Positions 10,801-23,335 are shown, counted from the first letter of the stretch. The stretch: 64,000 bases of DNA from Porodaedalea pini (GCA_002794775.1 NBAY01000019.1:124001-188000); one strand, 5' to 3'. Notes: generated by a model from the sequence alone, not told the origin. Numbers and translations are program-made.

Positions 10801-11486
10801 CCGTACGAACTTCCTCTGCCAACATGTCGGCGGAAGAATTCGCCAAGCACATCAAGGAGACGCATCGCGTTGCTAAGGACAATCTAGTCAAGGCAGCAGA
10901 GGACATGAAGCGCTACCATGACCGGACAGCAGGAGCTTCAGTGGAGTACAAGGCTGGAGACAAAGTCTTCCTTGACGGGCGAAACATCAGTACGGACACG
11001 CCGACGAAGAAACTCGCAGACAAATGGTACGGCCCCTTTGACATAGTCGACAAGGTAGGAGCGAGCGCGTACAAGCTCAAACTCCCGAAGCGATGGAAAA
11101 AGGTCCACCCTGTCTTCAACGAAGCCCTGTTGAAACCTGCCGTCGAACCGTCCTTTGAAAGCCAGAAGCAACCGCCGCCGCCGCCGCCAGACATCGTCGA
11201 CAACGAGGAGGAATACGAACTCGAGGAAGTCTTAGACTCACGTCTGCACCGAGGGAAACTACAGTACCTTGTCAAGTGGGTCGGCTACAATGAACCTACT
11301 TGGCAGCCTGAGACGGACTTCGGCGAGAACGCGAAGGAGGCGATCGCTGAGTTCTACCTCAAACATCCCGGTGCACCTCGGAAACTCGACATCCCTCGTC
11401 AATGACTCCGTCCGCTCTTTGTCGACACCGAACCTGACGACCGCGATCATGGTTGGTCGGGACGCCCAACCTTGAAGGGGGGGTAA
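7839..11486 (+). pseudogene. pol: Pol polyprotein of chromovirus A, two in-frame TGA stops
   Basis: Encodes the enzymes of retrotransposition in Ty3 order. Protease shows ALVDSGCTGSC. Reverse transcriptase runs from SPFFFIKKADKSLRPIQDYR through IVYLDDILILS, with catalytic YLDD. RNase H shows EADSSNFALGGVL and KEMLAI. Integrase has a zinc-binding H...H...CX2C region (ECHDSTLAGHPGSSK ... CNRCQRTKA), then the catalytic Asp in TVDLIGELPDSKGHNAICVF, Asp in HDRGTQFDAS and Glu in GQTERVNQELEQ. A C-terminal chromodomain (YELEEVLDS ... LVKWVGYNEPTWQPETDF) would steer integration toward modified chromatin. TGA at 10470-10472 sits inside integrase where related copies have CGT; TGA at 11403-11405 replaces CGA near the C-terminus. 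The natural stop is TAA at 11484-11486. Confidence 0.9.
11474..11483 (+). other. Polypurine tract of chromovirus A
   Basis: GAAGGGGGGG directly before the pol stop and 3 nt before the 3' LTR. It is the expected primer for plus-strand DNA synthesis. Chromovirus B has a longer G run in the same place. Confidence 0.8.
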
Positions 11487-11899
11487 TGTTAGAACCTGAA
11501 CTTTCACCTTTTCCTTTATTTTCCCTTTTACCATTTCCTTTATTATATTCGTCCTTTTCATTATATTTACCCATCTTACACAATCATTCCCGCACTACCT
11601 TCATTCATTCCATTCCCACTCGTTATGTAATGTTAGGTAATATAGTCTCACGGTCATCGCTATATAAGGTCTCAGGAATCGCATGAACTCCTTGTTCTGC
11701 TTTTCCTCTTACCTCCGCGACGACCTAGGTGAGACTCGTCCCCCTTGTATTAGTTTAGATTTGTATTAATCCTCTTACCTCCGCGACGACCTAGCCTGAG
11801 TAAGCGTGTCCCGAGTCTACACTCGAGTATAGCACGTCCCAGACAACAGTCAGCTGAGGCCTGCCCAGTCCGAGTCGTCTCCCGGACTCCCGCCTAACA
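11487..11899 (+). repeat. 3' LTR of chromovirus A
   Basis: 413 bp, same ends as the 5' copy. The four differences from the 5' LTR are all at CpG sites (CG versus CA or TG). Confidence 0.95.
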
Positions 11900-12598
11900 A
11901 CGCTGCTCAGAGGCTCAACCCTCTGTTGGTTATTTAAACACTCATGTAAATGTCTCAAAAATACAAGTTTAGTTCCCCTGAGTCAGTCCCAGTCTTTATT
12001 TCTCGTCTCCGTCGCCATTCAGTGTCGTTCTGTCCGTTCTGTCCGTTCCGTCTCGAGTCCCGTTTTCGGCCAAATCTTGCTTTCGCTATATCGCCCTCAG
12101 TTCTTATCCGTTTCCCGAGCTCTCTTCAGATTCTTAATCTCGTCGAAAATCGCTTTCGAACACTGTCTTTTCTTGCACGATTCCGAGCCCGCGTCGTAGA
12201 GCTACGAAAATAGCTTTTGGTTCCGGGAGTTCCGTGCGTTCCGCCAGCCGCAACCAGTGCAACTGCCATATCTCCGTCAATTCTGCACCGCATCTCGAGA
12301 TCTTTTCAGATTCAGAATCGTCTCGACGAATCGTTTCGATTACTGTCTTCACTGGCAAGTTTCCGAGCCCGGGTTGTCAAGATCGTAGTCGCTCTTTGTT
12401 CTCCGACCACATTTAGGCACGTTTTGCCGGTCGTCCTTTGTACTCGCGTCCTTGAGTCGATACCTAGCCCCGAGTATTCCCCTACACTTCCCTACACTTC
12501 CTGACACTATCCCCTCCATCAGACACATTAGAGTGAACCCCCAGTGGCCGAACTCAACCAGGTCCGAGTCTGCCAGTAGACCGTACCGTTACCTTTCA
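11900..12598 (+). repeat. Partial LTR-like repeat X (3' 699 bp)
   Basis: Nearly identical to 27300-27988, with scattered substitutions. It has no coding capacity I can defend; the short open frames are shared chance frames. By comparison with the complete copy it is the 3' portion of a 988-bp LTR ending ...CTTTCA. Its left side abuts the 3' LTR of chromovirus A, and its right side abuts RNase H sequence of chromovirus B, into which it probably inserted. Confidence 0.75.
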
Positions 12599-14413
12599 TC
12601 GTATCGGCACTCAAGGAGTGGAGACAATACCTCCTCGGTGCCCGTCACCCTATCGAGATCTGGTCCAATCATGCCAACCTCACCTACTTCAGGTCAGCAC
12701 AAAAGCTGAGTTATCGTCAAGCTCGCTGGCGGACAGAACTCGAGGAATTTGACTTCCACCTCGAGCACAAGTTGGGGAAGACGATGGGCAAGGCAGACCT
12801 ACTGTCATGCAAGGCTGGCTATGACAAAGGCAAGGATGACAATGATGGTGTCGTATTCATCAAAGAGAAGTGGCTGAACCATGGGGTAGTGCGTACGTCG
12901 CGTGACGAGGTGGTGGAACAAGTGGGTGAAGCGCAGAGGGCACAAGGCGAGTCGGAGAGGCCGACACGCATGACGAAGGTTGACGGATTGTGGTGGATGA
13001 AAGGCAAGGTATATGTTCTGTCGATGATCAAGGAAGCCGTATTGCGGGAGTGTCACGACTCGATACTGGCTGGGCATCCAGGAGCGTCGAAAACGGTGGA
13101 ACTCGTTCGTCAAGACTTCTGGTGGGCGTCAATGTTCTCCGACATCCGAGCATATGTCTGAGGGTGTGATCGCTGTCAGCGAACAAAGGCTCTGAGGGCG
13201 TCAAGGTCAAGACCACTCCACCCGAATGCTGTCCCTGAAGGCCCTTGGGAAATTGTTATGGTCGATCTCATCAGAGAGCTCCCAGACTCGAAGGGACACA
13301 ACACAATCTGCGTCTTCGTAGATAGATTCTCGAAGCAGATGCACACAATTCTGACGATGACGAAGCTGTCAGCAGAAGGCATGGCTCAGTTGTACCGTGA
13401 CCACGTCTTCCGCCTCCACGGCCTACCCAAGAAAATTATCCATGACTGTGGCATGCAGTTCGATGCGTCGATGATGAAGGAGCTATACAAACTCCTGCAC
13501 ATCAAAGGCAACCCATCGACGGCGTATCACCCGCAAATGGACGGTCAGACGGAACGCGTTAACCAAGAGCTCAAACAGTACCTTAGGCTCTTCGTTAACC
13601 ATCGGCAATTGGACTGGAAGGACTGGCTCCCCCTCGCAGAGTTTGCATACAACAACCGCAAACACTCAGCAATGAAGATATCTCCCTTCTACGCGAATAC
13701 AGGACGTCATCCTCTGAGCTTTGACATGACACAAACTTCATCCACCAACATGTCAGCAGAAGAATTTGCAAAACACATCAAGGAGACTCATCACGTTGCG
13801 AAGGACAACCTGGTCAAGGCAGCTGAGGACATGAAGCGCTACCACGACCGAATGGTGGGAATGTCAGTAGAGTACAAGGCAGGAGACAAGGTCTTCCTCA
13901 ATGGGTGAAACATTAGCATGGACTTGCCAATGAAGAAGTTTGCAGACAAGTGGTACGGTCCCTTCGACATTGTCGACAAGGTGGGAGCAAGTGTGTACAA
14001 GCTCAAACTCCCAAGACAATGGAAAAAGGTCCACCCTGTCTTCAATGAAGCCCTACTGAAGCCCGCTATTGAACCGTCTTTCAAAGGTCAAAAGCAGCAG
14101 CCACCTCCACCACCAGAAATTGTCAACAATGAGGAAGAATATGAGGTTGAGGAGGTCATCGACTCACGTCTACATTGAGGAAAACTGCAGTACCTCATCA
14201 AGTGGGCCGGATACAATGAACCAACTTGGCAGCCTGAGACGGACTTTGGTGAGAACGCAAAGGAGGTGATTGCTGAGTTCTATCAGAAACACCCCGGCGC
14301 TCCTCAAAAACTCGACATTCCTCACCAACGACTCCATCCACTCTTCGTTGACACTGAGCCAGACGACCGCGATCTTGGTTGGTCAGGACGCCCAACCTTG
14401 AGGGGGGGGGTAA
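12599..14413 (+). pseudogene. pol: Pol fragment of chromovirus B (RNase H to chromodomain)
   Basis: One frame can be followed from IVSALKEWRQYLLGARH at the left edge to GWSGRPTLRGG near the LTR. Integrase landmarks remain (VDLIRELPDSKGHN, YHPQMDGQTERVNQELKQ), as does the chromodomain core (LIKWAGYNEPTWQPETDF). The frame is broken by TGA after AYV (13159-13161), after FLNG and after DSRLH; in relatives these codons are Arg. Several Asp, Arg and Thr codons in A read as Asn, Cys or Met here, which fits C-to-T decay. It cannot encode active enzyme. Confidence 0.85.
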
Positions 14414-14838
14414 TGTCAGGATTTGAACTTTTCCCTTCTTTTATTCTCCTTTTTATCATTTCTTTTCTTTTAATCACTCCTTTTCATTATAATTAATCAT
14501 CTTTTTCAATCATTTCCCACACTCTTTTCACATGACCTTCATTCATTCCATTCTGTTTGCTTAGGTAACATTAGGTAATATAGTCTCACGGTCGTTGCTA
14601 TATAAGGTCTCAGGAATTGCAGGAACTCCTTGTTCTGCTTTTCCTCTTACCTCCGCAACGACCTAGGTGAGACTCATCCCCCTTGTATTAGTTTAGTCTT
14701 GTATTAATCCTCTTACCTCCGCGATGACCTAGCCTGAGTATAGCGTGCCCCGAGTCCCCGCTCGAGTACAGCACGTCCCAGATGACAGTCAGCTGAGGCC
14801 TGCCCAGTCCAAGTCATCTCCTGGACTCCTGCCTAACA
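14414..14838 (+). repeat. 3' LTR of chromovirus B
   Basis: 425 bp, TGTCAG...CTAACA. Clearly homologous to the A LTR, including TATATAAGG, GTTCTGCTTTT and the paired 'cttacctccgc' motifs, but more diverged. The first inverted-repeat base pair set has decayed (TGTTAG to TGTCAG). Confidence 0.85.
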
Positions 14839-14968
14839 CTTACTACACCTGTTCTTACACATGGGCAACTGACATAATGTGACAACCAATATTGTATTTA
14901 GTGGGGCTTTAGTGTAATTAGAATTTCACAATAAAATTCAAGTTTCTTCCAGACAGACTAAGATAATA

Positions 14969-15067
14969 CAGGTGGGTGTAAGTGAAGGCTAAGTCATATG
15001 CACCAGTTTGGCTGGGAGTTGCTGCATAAAGCTTGCACATGACTTAGCTATCACTTACACCCACCTG
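14969..15067. mobile_element. 99-bp MITE with near-complete inverted repeats
   Basis: CAGGTGGGTGTAAGTG at the left is matched by its reverse complement at the right. Pairing continues for about 34 bp with three mismatches, leaving a ~30-bp loop. TA dinucleotides flank both ends (14967-14968, 15068-15069), as expected for Tc1/mariner-type insertion. No coding capacity. The surrounding 14839-15108 contains nothing else recognisable. Confidence 0.75.
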
Positions 15068-15108
15068 TATATTGCCTGTAGAACTCAGATAAAGCTAGAA
15101 TAGATATG

Positions 15109-15428
15109 TGTTAGGACTCAAACTTTCCACTTATTTTGATTTTAATCCATCTCCCTTTTCCTTTAATATTGCGCATTCATCTTAATCACTTTCCTTTCAA
15201 TGCTGATCTATGCTATGTAATAAGTTCTCATGCTTATGTCAACCACAATCCTTCCCACACTCACTCCTTCAGATGCGACCTTCATTTGTTCCATTACATA
15301 AACTATATAGTTCTTAGATAATATGGTCTCACAGGTCCTGAGCTTAAGAGGGAAGCAGGAATCATATGAACACTTGTTCTGCTTTTTCTCTTACCTCTAT
15401 GACGATCTAGGTGAGACCATGTCCCCCC
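15109..15428 (+). repeat. Solo chromovirus LTR, left part (interrupted by element D)
   Basis: Starts TGTTAG and contains the family motifs TTCTGCTTTT and 'cttacctctatgacgatctag'. The LTR stops at a C run at 15428 where element D begins, and resumes at 30047. The base after each outer edge forms a perfect ATATG duplication (15104-15108 and 30205-30209). Confidence 0.85.
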
Positions 15429-16253
15429 TGTAGCGATTAACCATCACCTATGTGCTGGCCGAGTCTTTCCCCCCCTCACTTACACTACTCCTTTGACTCC
15501 CTTTACCAGCCACCAAACATTACTAGTGATACATTTGCAATTGGCAGCCGACCCTTTATTATAATCCTTGGTATGGACACAATCGGATGGACAGATGTCA
15601 TACGAACTCGATCAGCACATGGACGACTGACTCTTGTGGGCACAGGTGGAAGGATTTAGGCAAGTCAGACAAGGACATGGGATATAGTGGTGCAGTGGTG
15701 AGAGACGAGAGAGCAGGTTGGGCACTACAACATCACTCCACAACGATTGGCTGCATGATGTGAGCAGGCCGATCGCCGACTCACCTTCACATCCATTCAC
15801 ACAGACTCGGCCAAGTCTTGCACCACTTTCTCTGCTTCAGTTTAGTATAAATTTGCAGTAGTTTGTAGATAGAGATAGAAAGAAGGAGACAGTACAGAGA
15901 CAGACAGTCCCCTCTCCACCTCTAGACCGCAATCTACTACATGCATTACTATGCACTACTTGCCCGACTCTCACTCTGAAGACAGTATACATCAACTCTG
16001 TCACCGACTCTCAGAACTCCATCACCCAATCACTGAATGCCCTTGGCCACTGTCACAAGTGCTGATTCTACCCACCTGAGTCTTGGTCCAACCAGAATCC
16101 CACACGTATCTGTATCGCCGAGTCTTCATATCTCAAACCTTGCTCTACTTAGATTGTCCCTCTCGGTATTCTGAGTCACCACAGTCCCCCTTGGGTCGAT
16201 CACGAGCCGTAGCCCAAATCGCCCTTCAGATTAGAAGAGTCTGCACCCCTACA
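15429..16253 (+). repeat. 5' LTR of element D
   Basis: 825 bp, TGTAGC to CCTACA, matching 29221-30046 along its whole length with scattered, mostly transition, differences. It contains CCGACTC/CCGAGTC-like short motifs throughout and an 'agtataaatttgcag' TATA-like site near 15845. Confidence 0.9.
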
Positions 16254-16255
16254 CA

Positions 16256-16273
16256 TTGGAGCCCACCATGAGG
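16256..16273 (+). other. Primer-binding site of element D
   Basis: TGGAGCCCACCATGAGGG starts two bases after the 5' LTR. The TGG start is the usual complement of a tRNA CCA end, so this element appears tRNA-primed, unlike chromoviruses A and C. I cannot name the tRNA. Confidence 0.55.
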
Positions 16274-16335
16274 GGGACAAGGTGCCTTGCCTAAGTATCA
16301 GGTCGACGTCTGAAGCTCCTCGGCACTCTACGTGC

Positions 16336-19300
16336 ATGCAAGCAAAGGTTCAGGAAGAACCAAGCAACCCACCACCACCACCCAGAGGACGAGGCTGAGG
16401 AAGACCAAGAGGATGTCCACCAACCACAGCCACCCCTCAGATCTTACACGCTCCCAGAGAAGTATCCTTGTCACCTTTTTGCTGATCTGGAACCACCAAC
16501 CCAGAAAACACACTTCAGGACACCGAGCAACAACAGCCACCCTCAGTAACTGAACCTGAACTCACACAAGAATGAGGATGACCAGTCGAACCTAGAAGGA
16601 TCCTACCTGATCTCATCAAAACACCGATATCACTTTGTATCCCAGGAAGCTTCGTAACCGGCAACAGGTTGCATTTCAGCATCACCAGTACACCACTCAG
16701 TCAGCAGATACGAAGACCCAGGGGAACACCCAAAAGTGAGGAAAAGAATCCAGGCCTCAAAGGATACAGGAGTCCAACAAAGGAACGAAGTCGCTCCAGA
16801 TCTGAAGAAGTGGTCAGGAGACTGGTATCGCCAGGACCACGAGAATCAGCAACATCATATTGAAACCAGTCACTCAGATCGTTGTCACCCACAAGATCAG
16901 GGTCACCACTTAATTGGGGTAGACAAGCCATCAGGAGATGGATTGACAAACCTCTGATCCAAACAGGAGGACCAATAGAAGTACCAACAGAACAAAACTC
17001 CGAACCTGAGAATCCTACCCCCAACCAAAAAGAACAATCGACCCCAGAATCACCACAGAATTGGTCTGAGACATTGGAGGAAGATCTGGTCCCGCCACCA
17101 CCACCACCAACTCCAGAAGGATCAATACCTGTTGCAATATCAAGGATCGTGGACCCATACCCAGAAACTTGCCCTTCGACTCCAGAACAGCCGAGAAGGA
17201 CACCAACTCCACCTTCACATGTACCCACACCAGCTCTGCCGACTCTCCATATTGTGGCGCCACCAATAGTCAGAGCAGTCATGGCCAATTCTACTGCACA
17301 AGGATTGAGCCAAGGACCTTCACAAGCCCCACCAATGGCACCACCGACGCAACCCATACCCAACATAGCCAATCCTCTTCCAGACCTCACTAAGTCCAGA
17401 AATCTCCCGATCACTGGACCAAATCCTCCAGTTCCAGGAGCGACAATGCCGAACTGACACGACAAACAAGCACCAGCAATGAACGCCGATGTAGAACCAG
17501 AGGGGATCCCGCAATTCTTTGAAGAGGTTAACATCTTAGGATCAAATGCAGGAATCACCGATCTACAGAAAATCAATTGGGCACATTACTATGCACTGGT
17601 ACACGAGGAGTTACTATGGTTGACTCTCCCACAGGCACGACAGAACAATTTCATGTCATTCAAAACAGCCGCCTTGGGCTTCTATCCAGCAGCAACAATA
17701 AGATACACTTACGGAGATCTAATCAATTTCATTGCCGAGAATTCCAACAAGGTTTTGATGGGCACAGCTGCCCTGGGAGAATACCATCAAAGCTTTATGC
17801 GTATTACGTCATATCTGGTTCAAGAAAGAGTCATTTTGGATCTAGATCAAAAGTGGTTCTATCGAGAAGGCCTAAACTGGCTCACCAATCAGCATCTCGA
17901 ACAACAGCTTCAGTTGGTTGACTTTTGACACCCAGCTGGTGTTCCTTGGGATATACCGGTACTATACAATGAACTCGACCAACTTATAGCAGGAGGAGTT
18001 CTAGTAACTGGTCCTGGTGCGCAGCAAGGATATGCAGTACTGCAGTATGGAACATTCGGGATACCCACGGCACCTCCATATTTTACTCAGCAACACGTCA
18101 CCGCAGCATCTGGACCATACGTGCTGAACCCCATCAAACGAGAGGACTCAGAACTGAGCCTGCTCACATGCATGGTATCAGACTTACAAGCTGAGATACG
18201 GGATCTCCGGGGTGAAAGGAAGGAGGATTATTGAAGGCAAGACTACAAGGATCGGTATGCTCAAGATTGGCTGTATGCCCCTAATGAACCGTGGGAGTAC
18301 CAGCAACCCGACAATTATGGATGGCCACGCAAAGAATACAGGGCACCACTGAGAGGCCCACCTCCAGTCAGAAATATGCAAGTAAGGAATACAGGACCCT
18401 GAACATGTGCAATGTGCCACAGCACTACACACCTATTCAGGGACTGTACAATCAGGGACACATTGCTGAACCGGCGACTATTGGCCTTGGATGCACAAGG
18501 ATTCATTGTGATGCCAGGAGGAACACAACTGCTGCTGGGACCTCAAGGATCTTCTCTACTGGATCGAATGAACTTGTACTACTGAGACCACCCGAACGAA
18601 GTCCCTCCGGGTATGACAATTCCTGTCGACATGACAACACTACAAGATCCACCACCACACCAAATGGCGAACTTGTTCGATATGTACTATCCCGCCATAT
18701 CAGGACCAAGTATGTATACGCTGACCCAACCATGTAAGGAGGAAGCCCACATCGAAGAAATCCAGGACAAATATGTAGGGGAAGGAAGGAAGGTTCAGTT
18801 CGACGATACGGGCAAGTCTCATGACCAGCAGAGATGATCGGTGAGACTAGCAAATATAGGAAAAGTCAACTCTCCTTCACCTAAACGCATGACAAAACCA
18901 ACAAAGGAACAAGAAGGACACAAACCAGCTATGGACTTGGACGTACCAGAAACTGAAACAGATAAAAGAAAGGAGAAAGAATCGCCTGAGCCCAGAACAA
19001 TTGAAGAATCAGTACCCAACTCAATTCCACCGAGTGAGCCTATGCAAGTACATGTAGCACCACCACAGGAAATGATGGAACTGAAGCCTGGACATCCCAA
19101 CATGGCAGTAGATGTACAGAAGCCACAGTTCAAATACAACACACCAGCTAATGACCCCACAATGGTCAATGCAGTGTTTCGCCGATTCTTGGATTCCACA
19201 ATATCCATATCAGGTCAAGAACTATTGGCAACCTTGCCAGAGGTCAGACGAAAATGCAAGGACATGATGACGGTGAAGCAGAGTCCAATAAGCCATGACG

Positions 19301-19821
19301 AAGAAGGCACGGCAATGTATTCGGCAGGACCCAGACCAGGCTCACCAGTTGAATCACAGGAAAATGAACCAATTGCACCAGCAAGCATTCCAATCTGAAC
19401 CATTGATGTATGGTTGGACGGAAAGATCGAGGTCAAAGGACTGCTTGACACTGGAGCTTCATTTATAGGGCTTTCTCAGGATATATGGAAACACCTAGGA
19501 TCGCCGACTCTAAATAACGAACAAATCACTATAGAAACAGCAGATGCGTCTAGGACCCAATCACTCAGACTAATACCATGACTCAGGATAGGACTTGGAG
19601 GATTCTCAGTACTCGTACAAGCACAAGTTGTACACCCAGCACCGTTCGACATCCTACTTGGCTGACTGTTTCTCGCACATTGCAAGGCTCGACTTGTGGA
19701 TATAGACATTGACAACCAGGTACTAGAACTAATCCACCTGGTAATGGAAGAAGATATATCAGTTCCAACCTGAGAACAAACACAATGAAAGCAGCCAGCC
19801 AAAGAGGACAAGGATTTTTAA
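16336..19821 (+). pseudogene. gag: Gag-protease of element D
   Basis: One frame, broken by many TGA codons, runs about 1,160 codons from ATG 16336 to TAA-TAG at 19819. The N-terminus is Pro-rich with RGRG-stop-GRPRG, which would read as an AT-hook-like tract if the TGA were Arg. A long Pro/Ser/Glu-rich segment follows, then a helical Gag-like region around 17480-17930 (INWAHYYALVHEELLWLTLP). A CX2CX4HX4C zinc knuckle, CAMCHSTTHLFRDC, lies near 18410. An aspartic protease core, KGLLDTGASFIGL, lies near 19440. Relatives usually carry the same order, with protease fused to Gag and pol reached by a frame change. Confidence 0.8.
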
Positions 19822-22800
19822 TAGTCAATGAATTGGTACCATACCGACAAGATGAACCAGAGGTGCAACCATGCTATACCACAAATACCCCGGAGCCAAA
19901 TGCAGTACATATTTCTTTTGACAGACAGTCTATTGAGATCACCGTCACGGAAAAAGGAGGCGTAAAACTGAAACAAAATAAGGAAAACAACAAAACCCAA
20001 ACAAACGAAGCAACAGGACTATTCTCTATCAATCACCCATATGACAACAAATCTCTAATTCCTCAAACAAGTCAAACTCACCGAATGACTCAACCATTCT
20101 TCAAATACAAGAAGGTCACCGATCGTATAAAGCCGGTACCAACCACACTCCCCAAAGAATACTGAATCACCAGGACACAGTACCCTGATCCCCTAAAGGA
20201 CCTTCCAGAATTATCGACCCATCCTCCACCATTCTCACCTGGGAAACAACTCACCCAGGAACAACATGACAAAATGGACATAGATCCAGCCAGATTCCTA
20301 CTCCCTGAAGAAAAGGATCTTGCATGGTGGGTTATTCAGACACAGGAAATGGTGTTCGCATGGGATGAAACAGAAAAGGGCACACTCGACTATGACTACT
20401 TCGCTCCGGTTCTTATCCCAACGATTGAGCATATTCCATGGGTACTGAAGAATATTCCTATCCCACCGGGGATATTCGATAAGGTCATTGCAATCATCAA
20501 AGACAAAATCATGTCCAGGGTATACGAACCATCAAACTCATCATACTGATCCAGGTGGTTCTGTGTAGTAAAGAAGGACAGAAAGTCACTGAGAATAGTC
20601 CACGATCTTCAACCACTAAACACAGTCACAATACGAGATCCATTGGTACCGTATCCAACAGAACACATCGCTGAGTCTTTTGGGGGCTGATCCTGCTATA
20701 CAACCTTGGACTTATTCATAGCATTTGACCAAAGGAAACTCGCCATACGAAGTAGGGACATAACGATATTCCAGACACCACTAGGAGCATTTCGACTCAC
20801 ATCAATTCCCATGGGGTGTATACGAACTCCCAACAAATCATGCACGCTGATGTCACATTCATCCTGAAGGACGAAATCCCAGACGTTGCGTTCCCATACA
20901 TTGATGATGTACCCATAAAAGGGCTGGCCACACGATACGAATTACAGGACGGATCATACGAGACCATCCCAGAAAATTCAGGAATCCGCCGATTCATATG
21001 GGAACACCTAAACGACATCAATTGAGTCCTCCAAAGATTCAAAGTAGTTGGAGTGACTCTGTCTGGGAAAAAGTTGGTACTCGCCACACCTGAAGCAGTG
21101 ATAGTTGGCCACACCTGCAACTACTCAGGACAAGTCCCAGATGAAGCACAAGTCCAAAAGGTCATCGACTGGCCTCCTTGTGAAGACATTACTGACGTTT
21201 GCTCATTCCTCAGAACTGCCGGAGTTCTCAGGCATTTTATCAACGACTTCGCTCGGTTGGCATATGATCTGAACCGACTCACTGGAAAAGACATTCCCTT
21301 CTCATTTGGAAAACTCAAACAGCGATCGATGGACCAACTTAAGAAGGCAGTCGCCGAGTCTGGAGCCATCAGGCCGATTGACTACAAATGTGGGAGACCG
21401 GTCCACCTCTGCATAGATTTGTCAATTTGAGGATACGGAGCGATTCTCTTACAGATCAGAGAAAATGGAGAACAGTTCCCAGCCTGTTTTATGTCTGCAA
21501 CATGGAATGAAAGAGAGCAGAACTACTCACAGCCAAAAGTAGAACTGTTCAGCCTCATGAGGGCCCTCCACAATGCACAAATCTATCTAATAGGACTGGA
21601 CCACTTCTACATTGAAGTTGACGTGAAGTACATTAAAGGCATGATCAACAACCCAGATATCCAGCCAAATGCAACAATCAACCAGTGGATCACTGGAATC
21701 TTACTGTTCCACTTCACGATCATCCATGTACCGGGCACTTGGCATACAGGCCCAGACGGACTCAGTCGGCGAAAGCGAGCAGACGCTGACCCTCCAGACG
21801 ATGAAAACTATGAAGAATGGATCAACAATCAGTATGCTTTCATATTCATAGCATACACTGGAGACATTCCTCCTGCTGCAGACCCTCCCACCATTCCTCA
21901 GATGGCTGCAGCAGAATCGGCCGATCAAGAGTTGATAAAAATCAAGGAGTTTCTCAGCAACCCAAAGAAACCAGAAGACATGACAGACAACGAATTTTGA
22001 CACTTTGTAACAAATGCAACTCGGTTTTTCATTGCAGATGGACAACTTTGGAGGAAATGATACTCGGGACTGCACCAACTCATACTCGCATGAGATCGCT
22101 GATTCTCAGTCATGCAGTCAGCACACGATGACTTGGGACATAAAGGATTCTTTCCAGTACAACTACGAGTCCACGATCAATTTTGGTGGCCCATGATGAG
22201 TTCCGACATACATTGGTTCCTGAAGACATGTCACTTGTGCCAGACTCGGTAATTCACTCACGTATGAATTCTGCCGAACGTCCCAACACCAGTGCCACTA
22301 TTCGCCAGGGTACACATAGATGTGATGCTCATGCCCAAATCAGGAGGATTCAGGTATATCGTCCAGGCAAGAGACTCACTCACAGGCTACCCAGAATTCT
22401 GACTCTTACGCGCTGACAACTCGAGATCGATTGCCAACTTCATCTTCCAGGACATCATATGTTGATGGGGTTATGTACACGAGATCATTTCAGACAATGG
22501 TCCATCATTTGATGGCAAAGTAATCAGGATGTTGGCAAGATACAGAGTCCACAATATCCGAATCTCCCCCTATAACTCGAGAGCGAATGGAATTGTAGAG
22601 CGGCACCACAGGGACCTTAGGGAAACACTGATGAAACTTGCCGGGAATGACGAAACTCGATGGTCACAACACGCATACCATGCCATATGGGCAGAGAGGA
22701 TCACAATGCAAAAAGCAACAGGATATTTGCCATACTACATAGTCCATGGAGTCCAGCCAATCCTTCCATTTGACTTGGCCGAACAAATGTACATGTCACC

Positions 22801-23335
22801 AGTATATACATCAAAGGTATCCCAGTCAGAACTACTCGCAGCACAAGCAAGGGCACTCCAGCATTGACCAGAAGACTTGAAACAAGTACACTTGGCAGTC
22901 ATGCGTGCTTGCTTCAAATCAATCCAGCAATTCGAGAAACACTACCAAAACATGATCTGAGACTACAACTTTGGCCCCAGAGCCCTGGTTCTGGTTCGAA
23001 ACTCACGAATTGACACAGAACTAAGCCGGAAGGCCAAACCCAAATACCTCGGACTGATGGTAGTTGTTTGCTGAACAACTGGAGGATCATACATTCTTGC
23101 AGAACTCACAGGCGCAGTCTCAGCACTATGATATGCAGCCTTCAGAGTTATCCCATACCACCCCCGAGCAAACATATCGACCCCAGTCATCCAGATAGTG
23201 GAGCAAACCAACTCAGAACTCGACGATCTTGCCAATAAACATTCAAAAATTGAAGGGGAGGAGCTCGGTGCCGAGGATCAGCCACAACCAACAGAAATCC
23301 TTGACACCAACTCTGGAACTGAATCTGAATCATGA
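19785..23335 (+). pseudogene. pol: Pol of element D (reverse transcriptase, RNase H, integrase)
   Basis: Starts in the -1 frame relative to Gag. Reverse transcriptase landmarks are VYEPSNSSY, VVKKDRKSLRIVHDLQPLN and catalytic YIDD in FPYIDDVPIKG. A two-base insertion near 20812, just after PMG, shifts the frame. RNase H and a connection region follow. Integrase shows HDDLGHKGFF ... CHLCQTR for zinc, then VHIDVMLMPKSGGFRYIV, ISDNGPSFDG and NSRANGIVERHH for the DDE triad. At least fifteen in-frame TGA codons occur, e.g. 20547, 20688, 21428 and 21998; at several of them relatives have Arg, elsewhere probably Trp. The C-terminus is acidic with no chromodomain. The stop is TGA 23333-23335. Confidence 0.85.

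Larger units (their letters stand above)
5664..11899 (+). mobile_element. Chromovirus A: full-length Ty3/gypsy LTR retrotransposon
   Basis: A 6,236-bp element with two 413-bp LTRs (TGTTAG...CTAACA) that differ at only four positions, so it moved recently. Order: LTR, leader with self-priming PBS, gag, pol (protease, reverse transcriptase, RNase H, integrase, chromodomain), polypurine tract, LTR. Pol carries two premature TGA codons, so this copy is probably not autonomous. The five bases before it (GGTGA) and after it (ACGCT) do not match, unlike the other insertions in this window. That suggests the two halves came from different insertions joined by recombination. Confidence 0.95.
12599..14838 (+). 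mobile_element. Chromovirus B: 5'-truncated Ty3/gypsy copy
   Basis: An older relative of chromovirus A. It begins abruptly inside RNase H and continues through integrase, chromodomain, polypurine tract and one LTR. The 5' LTR, leader, gag, protease and reverse transcriptase are missing. It is depleted in CpG relative to A. Confidence 0.9.

Noticed and set aside
16701..17576. 291-codon minus-strand frame opposite gag of element D
   Set aside because: It is Gly/Ser/Val-rich, as expected opposite a Pro/Thr/Ser-rich coding strand, and has no motif. The genuine antisense gene lies further right.
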